NCBI GenBank assembly: GCA_035455745.1
Contig: DATIEP010000088.1
Coordinates: 1 to 64,000 of the forward strand
DNA from: JADGGM01 sp027307005
Lineage (GTDB): Bacteria > Gemmatimonadota > Gemmatimonadetes > Gemmatimonadales > Gemmatimonadaceae
DNA: 64,000 nt
Reading direction: 5' to 3'
Part shown: in pieces, positions 59,881 to 64,000 of the stretch
Layout: each line of letters opens with the position of its first letter
Numbering within the stretch: the stretch's first letter is position 1
Notes under the pieces: model-generated
Database searches by the model: none
What the model was told of the DNA's origin: nothing
The model's input: the letters and a program-made list of their open reading frames with translations, nothing else
Translations under genes and position numbers: made by a program

Positions 59881-60768
59881 ATGACCGAAGTCAAGCGCCG
59901 TCGGCGCCGCGCCGCTCCCGCCGGGATCGCTCCAACCGAGCCCGAGCGCGACATCCTGGATCAATACCTCTACGAGGTGAGCACCTATCCCTTGCTCAAG
60001 GGGACGCAGGAACTCGACCTGGCGCGGAAGATCCGCGCGGGCGATCAGGATGCCTTGCAGGAGCTGGTGAAGCGCAACCTCCGGTTCGTGATTTCCGTGG
60101 CGAAGAAGTACCAGAACCGCGGACTTCCGCTCATCGATCTGATTGGTGAGGGGAACGTCGGGTTGCTCACTGCCGCGCGAAAGTTCGATCCTGATCAGGG
60201 TGTGAAGTTCATCTCGTATGCGGTCTGGTGGATTCGGCAGGCGATTCTGTCGTCGCTCGCACGCCAGGGGCGCACGGTGCGCGTGCCGCTCAATCGGACC
60301 GCGGATCTCTCGCGCATCATCAAGGCGTCGGAGATTCTGCGGCAGAAGCTGCGCCGCGAGCCGTTGCCGGAAGAGCTGGCGCATCTCACCGGGTTGTCGG
60401 TTGACGTCGTGCAGTCGCTCGCGGCGCTCAACACGGGTGATGTGCGGCTCGATGCGCCGATGGATCCAGAAGGCGATCGGTCGCTCATCGAGCGGTTCGT
60501 GGCGGACGAGATGCCGGACGCCGAGGAGGAAGCGATGAACCGGTTCCTCACGGACGAGATCGAGCAGGCGTTGAGCACGCTGCCGGCGCGCGACGCGAAG
60601 GTGCTGCGCCTCTACTTCGGGTTGGACGGCGGCCGCGAGCACACGCTCGAGGAGATCGGTTCGATGCTCGGCGTCACGCGCGAGCGGGTGCGGCAGCTCA
60701 GGGACCGCGCGCTCAAGCGGCTGCGCGAAGGCGACGTGGGTCGTGCGTTAGGCAGCTTCGCCGCCTGA
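59881..60768 (+). CDS. rpoD: Primary-type RNA polymerase sigma factor (RpoD/SigA)
   Basis: I start at ATG 59881 (295 residues) with TAGAGG upstream; an earlier frame start at 59728 has no support. Region 1.2 begins near DQYLYEVSTYPLLKGTQELDLARKI. Region 2 has DLIGEGNVGLLTAARKFDPDQGVKFISYAVWWIRQAI, the core-binding and -10 recognition part of group 1 sigmas. Region 3 and region 4.2 (TLEEIGSMLGVTRERVRQLRDRALKRLR) follow. Region 1.1 and the non-conserved insert are absent, as in the short primary sigmas of Bacteroidota and relatives. The consensus-like promoters in this window fit it. A group 2 sigma is the alternative. Confidence 0.9.
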   Translation: MTEVKRRRRRAAPAGIAPTEPERDILDQYLYEVSTYPLLKGTQELDLARKIRAGDQDALQELVKRNLRFVISVAKKYQNRGLPLIDLIGEGNVGLLTAARKFDPDQGVKFISYAVWWIRQAILSSLARQGRTVRVPLNRTADLSRIIKASEILRQKLRREPLPEELAHLTGLSVDVVQSLAALNTGDVRLDAPMDPEGDRSLIERFVADEMPDAEEEAMNRFLTDEIEQALSTLPARDAKVLRLYFGLDGGREHTLEEIGSMLGVTRERVRQLRDRALKRLREGDVGRALGSFAA

Positions 60769-60774
60769 CGCGCC

Positions 60775-60840
60775 GGCCGTGGGCACGATGCACGAAGGCC
60801 CGCGCTCACGCGCGGGCCTTCGTGCATCCTGCCCACGGCC
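60775..60840. terminator. 66-bp near-perfect palindrome (bidirectional terminator)
   Basis: A left arm (60775-60804) pairs with a right arm (60811-60840) over 30 positions with a single C-C mismatch and a 6-nt loop CTCACG. It fills the convergent gap between the sigma-factor stop (60768) and the stop of the plug-domain gene (60851). It is much longer than a usual intrinsic terminator and lacks a U-tract. Confidence 0.75.
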
Positions 60841-60850
60841 CGTCCCACGC

Positions 60851-62389
60851 TCAGTTGTTGTCGCCGCTCGAGTCGGGCCCCGTCCGTCCCACTCGGCGCT
60901 TCGTCCAGATCACGATCGTCCCGCACGGACCGCCGTCCGCTCCCTGGAACTGCATCGGCGTCTCCGCCGAGCTCTTGTAGACTTCGATCGCCGCGACGTC
61001 CTGCGGCTGCACGATCTGATCGATGTCGTCCCCGACCGACAGGAACGGCGAGCCATCGATGTAGTAGGCCACGGCACACGAACCGCCGTTGGAGTTGCGG
61101 TTCACCTGCACCGAATAGCCTTCGCCATCCCAGGCGACGGTGAGACCCGGCACCTGGCGGAACAGGTCCGTCGTGCTGATCGGGTTCGACTTCTCGATCT
61201 GGTCGCGGTCCATGTAGTAGCCCAACCCGGTCTTCTTCCGTTGGTCGAAGCCGGCGATTTCGGAGCCGCGCTTCGCCGTGATCTCCATCGTCTTGAGCAC
61301 CGTCGTGTGCTCGTCGAGGGTGGCGGTGAGCGTGCTCGGGTGGCGCGGCGTCAGATCGACCGCGAAGCGTTTGGGCGAGTAGCCGATCTCGCGCACCTCC
61401 ACGCTCTGCGTGCCGGCCGGCAGCCCGGTTAGGCGGAAGGCGCCGTCGACGTCGCTGCGCGCCGAGAGCTGCGTGCCTAACAACAGCACCATCGCGCCCT
61501 CGAGCGGCTTGCCCTCGGCGGACGTCACGTGGCCGGTGAGCGTCGCGCTGCCGAGCGGCGCGGGTTTGCGCGCCGCCGCGGTGTCCGGCGCGCCCGGCGC
61601 GCCGGCCGCCGGCGCCTGCGCCACCACCGCCGGCCGCTCGCCTAACAGCACGTCGCGCAGCGCCAGCCCGGTGGGCGGCACCGTCACCTCGATCCACCCG
61701 CTCGCACCGGCCGACGAGCGCGCCTGCAGTCGCACCAGCGTCTGCGTCGGCACGCCGCAGGCGCGGAACGTGCCCATGTCGTCCGTCAGCACACTCGTCG
61801 CCTGAGGTACCTTGAGCACCGAATTGCCCGCAACGCTCACGCCCGTCCACATGAGCACCACGCGCACACCCGTCGCCGGTTTTTCCGTCGACGCGTCGCG
61901 CACGATGCCCATCACCAGCCCGCGCCCTTCGGTGCGGGTCGAGTCGGGACACACCGATGCCACCACGGTCCCCGCCGACGGCACGTACAATTGCACGAAC
62001 GATGCCTTCCCCTGCGAGATGAGCACCGGCTGCGTCGGCGGCGAGATGCCGAGCGAATCGAGCGTGGGATGAAAGAAGCCCACCTGGTACATCCCGTCGT
62101 GCAGACCGTGGGCAACGATGCGAAACCGTCCCGATGGATCAGTGGTCGCTGCAAAGGTCGTGTTGGTGATGAGGACCGTCGCCCCGGCCAACGGCAGCCC
62201 CCGCAGACTGTCCAACACGAAGCCGGTGACGACGATCGTGTCGCCCGATGGCGGCGTCGCGGTATCGGCGGCAGGCGCCTGGCTCGCCGGCGTCGCGGGC
62301 GCAGGCGTGGTCCTTTTTTTGATTGCCTGCGCGGACACGTGCACCGCCGCCGTACAGGCGAGCGTCGCGACGAGGAGGGATCGAACCAT
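60851..62389 (-). CDS. Secreted carboxypeptidase-regulatory/TonB-plug domain protein (paralogue)
   Basis: This 512-residue protein is a paralogue of the one at 17456-18874. It has a signal peptide (MVRSLLVATLACTAAVHVSAQA) and a Pro/Ala/Thr linker. Carboxypeptidase-regulatory domains follow (VTGFVLDSLRGLPLAGATVLI, GIVRDASTEKPATGVRVVLMWTG, TGHVTSAEGKPLEGAMVLLLGTQLSARSDVDGAFRLTGLPAG). The plug-like C-terminus has DLFRQVPGLTVAWDGEGYSVQVNR, VAYYIDGSPF and DVAAIEVYKSSAE and ends CGTIVIWTKRRVG plus a short tail. As in the paralogue, no beta-barrel follows. Function unknown. Confidence 0.78.
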   Translation of the reverse strand: MVRSLLVATLACTAAVHVSAQAIKKRTTPAPATPASQAPAADTATPPSGDTIVVTGFVLDSLRGLPLAGATVLITNTTFAATTDPSGRFRIVAHGLHDGMYQVGFFHPTLDSLGISPPTQPVLISQGKASFVQLYVPSAGTVVASVCPDSTRTEGRGLVMGIVRDASTEKPATGVRVVLMWTGVSVAGNSVLKVPQATSVLTDDMGTFRACGVPTQTLVRLQARSSAGASGWIEVTVPPTGLALRDVLLGERPAVVAQAPAAGAPGAPDTAAARKPAPLGSATLTGHVTSAEGKPLEGAMVLLLGTQLSARSDVDGAFRLTGLPAGTQSVEVREIGYSPKRFAVDLTPRHPSTLTATLDEHTTVLKTMEITAKRGSEIAGFDQRKKTGLGYYMDRDQIEKSNPISTTDLFRQVPGLTVAWDGEGYSVQVNRNSNGGSCAVAYYIDGSPFLSVGDDIDQIVQPQDVAAIEVYKSSAETPMQFQGADGGPCGTIVIWTKRRVGRTGPDSSGDNN

Positions 62390-62538
62390 GTCGACTCAAT
62401 ACGGGGAGATGGCGCGAGGCCGGAATGCCGCGCTCCTGAAGCTTCGACGACGGACGCGAAAATCTCAACACCCGCGGCGGCAATTGCCGCCTTTCGGCGC
62501 GCGCACGCGTTGCCGCAGCCATCGCCTTGCCGCAGATT

Positions 62539-63318
62539 ATGGGCGTGATCGAGGCGACCGGACGATGGGTCCGCTTCAGAATCGAGGAAGCCGGGCGCGC
62601 GGGTCGCTTCCTCGAGGAAGCCGCCCGGGCACTCGCCGCCGGGCGTACGTGGTTTCCCAACGCCACGCTGCAGATGCGGCGACTGGGCGTCGATTCGCTT
62701 CCCATCGGGCTGCTCATCGCGATCTTCACCGGCATCGTGCTGGCGCTGCTAGCCAGCTACTCCTTCACGGGCGCGGTTCCACTCTACTTCGTCGGAACGC
62801 TGGTCGAAAAGACGATCACGCTCGAGCTCGCGCCGGTGCTCACGGGACTCGCCCTCGCGGGACGCGTGGGCGCGAACATCGCCGCCGAGCTGGGCACGAT
62901 GCGCGTGACGGAGCAGGTGGATGCGTTGGAAACGCTGGCGTACGATCCGGACGCATATCTCGTCGTGCCGCGGGTGATCGCGGGGACGATCATGTTCCCG
63001 CTCATCGTCGGCCTGGCAATGATCGTTGGGTTAGGCGCCGGCTGGCTCGCATCGCTCGGCTTCCTGCACTTGTCCAGTGAGGAATTTCTCAAGGGCGCGC
63101 GCCTGTTCTTCGGCGCGTTCGACATCGAATACGGACTCGTGAAATCCGCGAGCTTCGGGTTGGCGGTCACGCTCATCGGCTGCTACAAAGGACTGCGCGC
63201 GCGGGGTGGCGCCGAAGGAGTGGGCAATGCGGCCACGGGCGCCGTCGTATACTCCGCAGTGATGATTCTCGTGCTCGACGCTTTCTGGGCCATGACGTGG
63301 CTCCATGGACGGTCCTGA
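62539..63318 (+). CDS. mlaE: MlaE-type ABC lipid transporter permease
   Basis: I prefer ATG 62539 (259 residues) over a TTG 12 bp upstream; neither has a strong Shine-Dalgarno. MlaE/YrbE features are the amphipathic N-terminal helix, RRLGVDSLPIGLLIAIFTGIVLALLASYSF, VGTLVEKTITLELAPVLTGLALAGRVGANIAAELGTMRVTEQVDALETLAYDPDAYLVVPRVIAG, and the C-terminal FGLAVTLIGCYKGLRARGGAEGVGNAATGAVVYS. It is the inner-membrane permease of the Mla/MCE phospholipid transport system. It shares one base with the following ATPase start (TGATG). Confidence 0.93.
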   Translation: MGVIEATGRWVRFRIEEAGRAGRFLEEAARALAAGRTWFPNATLQMRRLGVDSLPIGLLIAIFTGIVLALLASYSFTGAVPLYFVGTLVEKTITLELAPVLTGLALAGRVGANIAAELGTMRVTEQVDALETLAYDPDAYLVVPRVIAGTIMFPLIVGLAMIVGLGAGWLASLGFLHLSSEEFLKGARLFFGAFDIEYGLVKSASFGLAVTLIGCYKGLRARGGAEGVGNAATGAVVYSAVMILVLDAFWAMTWLHGRS

Positions 63319-64000
63319 TGATCAAGTGGGTCGACGTCTACAAGGGATTCGGCGACAAGAAAGTCCTCGAAGGATTCACGCTCGACGTCCACGAGGGCGA
63401 AGCGGTCGTGATCATCGGGTATTCGGGGTCCGGCAAATCGGTCGCGATCAAACACGTGGTGGGACTGCTCGAACCCGACCGCGGCACCATCGAGGTCGAT
63501 GACAAAGACGTGCCGACGCTGCCGCGCAAAGAGCTGTACGAGCTCCGCGCCCACATCGGCTACGTGTTCCAATTCGCGGCGCTCTTCGACTCCATGACCA
63601 TCGGCGACAACGTGGCCATGGGCCTGCGCAAACGCCCCGAGATGTCGGAGAGCGACATCCAGCAGCGGGTGTCCGAGGCGCTCGAGCTGGTCGACCTCCC
63701 CGACGTGCAGCAGCGCTATCCGGCCGAGCTCTCGGGCGGCATGCGCAAGCGCGTGGGCATCGCGCGCGCCGTGGCCCTCAGGCCCAAGTACATCCTTTAC
63801 GATGAACCCACGACGGGGCTCGATCCGGTCACCAGCGCGGTGATCGACGAGCTCATGATCCGCATGCGGGAGAAGTTAGGCGTGACGAGCGTCGTCATCA
63901 CGCACGACATGCGGAGCGCATATCGCGTGGGCAGCCGCATCGCGATGCTGTACGAGGGACGGGTCCGGCAGGTCGGGACGGTCGACGAGATTCAACAATC
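63318..64000 (+). CDS. mlaF: MlaF-type ABC transporter ATPase (3' partial)
   Basis: The gene begins MIKWVDVYKGFGDKKVLEGF at ATG 63318 and runs off the right edge (about 227 residues visible). The Walker A is GYSGSGKS (G34-S41), FQFAALFDSMTIGDNVAMGL is typical of MlaF, the signature is LSGGMRKRVGIARA, and the Walker B is YILYDEPTTGLDP. The switch histidine is in VVITHDM. It powers the MlaE permease. An MCE-domain (MlaD) gene would be expected just beyond the window. Confidence 0.94.
   Translation, partial: MIKWVDVYKGFGDKKVLEGFTLDVHEGEAVVIIGYSGSGKSVAIKHVVGLLEPDRGTIEVDDKDVPTLPRKELYELRAHIGYVFQFAALFDSMTIGDNVAMGLRKRPEMSESDIQQRVSEALELVDLPDVQQRYPAELSGGMRKRVGIARAVALRPKYILYDEPTTGLDPVTSAVIDELMIRMREKLGVTSVVITHDMRSAYRVGSRIAMLYEGRVRQVGTVDEIQQ

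Noticed and set aside
1..64000. Mobile element, prophage or defence island
   Set aside because: I saw no transposase, integrase, phage structural, toxin-antitoxin or restriction genes. The HNH and PglZ proteins belong to housekeeping-type families here, and no BREX genes accompany the PglZ domain.

Overview
The window is a dense, G+C-rich (roughly two thirds by eye) bacterial chromosome segment with no rRNA, prophage, insertion sequence or CRISPR. The gene mix points to a diderm soil- or sediment-type bacterium, most likely a member of the Gemmatimonadota. Pointers are a PorX-type response regulator with a PglZ domain, a PadR/ADOP permease pair, secreted carboxypeptidase-regulatory/TonB-plug proteins, Omp85-type and small beta-barrels, a short primary sigma factor, and an NtrYX pair beside a DUF4390-like protein. 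The taxonomic call is inference.

Layout. 1-5101: PorX-like regulator (cut by the left edge), MsbA-type exporter, glycosyltransferase and LpxL-type acyltransferase, an envelope-lipid operon. 5192-8513: lone DppC-type permease, class V aminotransferase and a secreted beta-propeller protein. 8520-12926 (minus): tyrS, then a PadR-regulated ADOP transporter. 13182-17438: PBP1A, PHP phosphoesterase, amidohydrolase. 17456-20815: plug-domain protein, ilvE, HNH nuclease. 20859-26216 (minus): ntrY-like kinase, small membrane protein, ntrX-like regulator, bactofilin-like/Omp85 barrel, DUF4390-like protein. 26407-31532: acyl-CoA synthetase, NYN/LOTUS protein, alkyladenine glycosylase, dipeptidase. 31669-37588: small barrel, HIRAN-like protein, tdh-kbl threonine catabolism, SDR, FAD oxidase. 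37589-38787: gene-poor stretch with two tiny convergent genes. 38788-44661: methyltransferase, CDF transporter, mutM, RlmI-type methyltransferase, GH20 hexosaminidase. 44895-48646: thiE and aroH back to back, then rho-ruvX-mltG. 48840-56011: site-2 protease and a tripartite RND efflux operon. 56008-58852: polyphosphate glucokinase-like ROK kinase, pgi, sixA. 58953-59638: five tRNAs in two minus-strand units. 59881-64000: primary sigma factor, a second plug-domain protein, and mlaE-mlaF (cut by the right edge).

Working units. Many genes overlap by 4 bp (ATGA/GTGA), so translationally coupled operons are the rule. Envelope biology dominates: lipid A export and acylation, peptidoglycan synthesis (PBP1A, MltG), Mla lipid transport, RND efflux and several outer-membrane proteins.

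The most unusual signal is not a gene. The heptamer GTTAGGC/GCCTAAC, usually as CGTTAGGC, occurs at least 71 times by hand count. It lies on both strands, mostly inside genes as a Leu-Gly TTA-GGC codon pair, but also at stop codons and between genes. Composition alone predicts about seven. It resembles the HIP1 element of cyanobacteria in behaviour, and it is absent from several multi-kilobase deserts. I do not know a described function for it.
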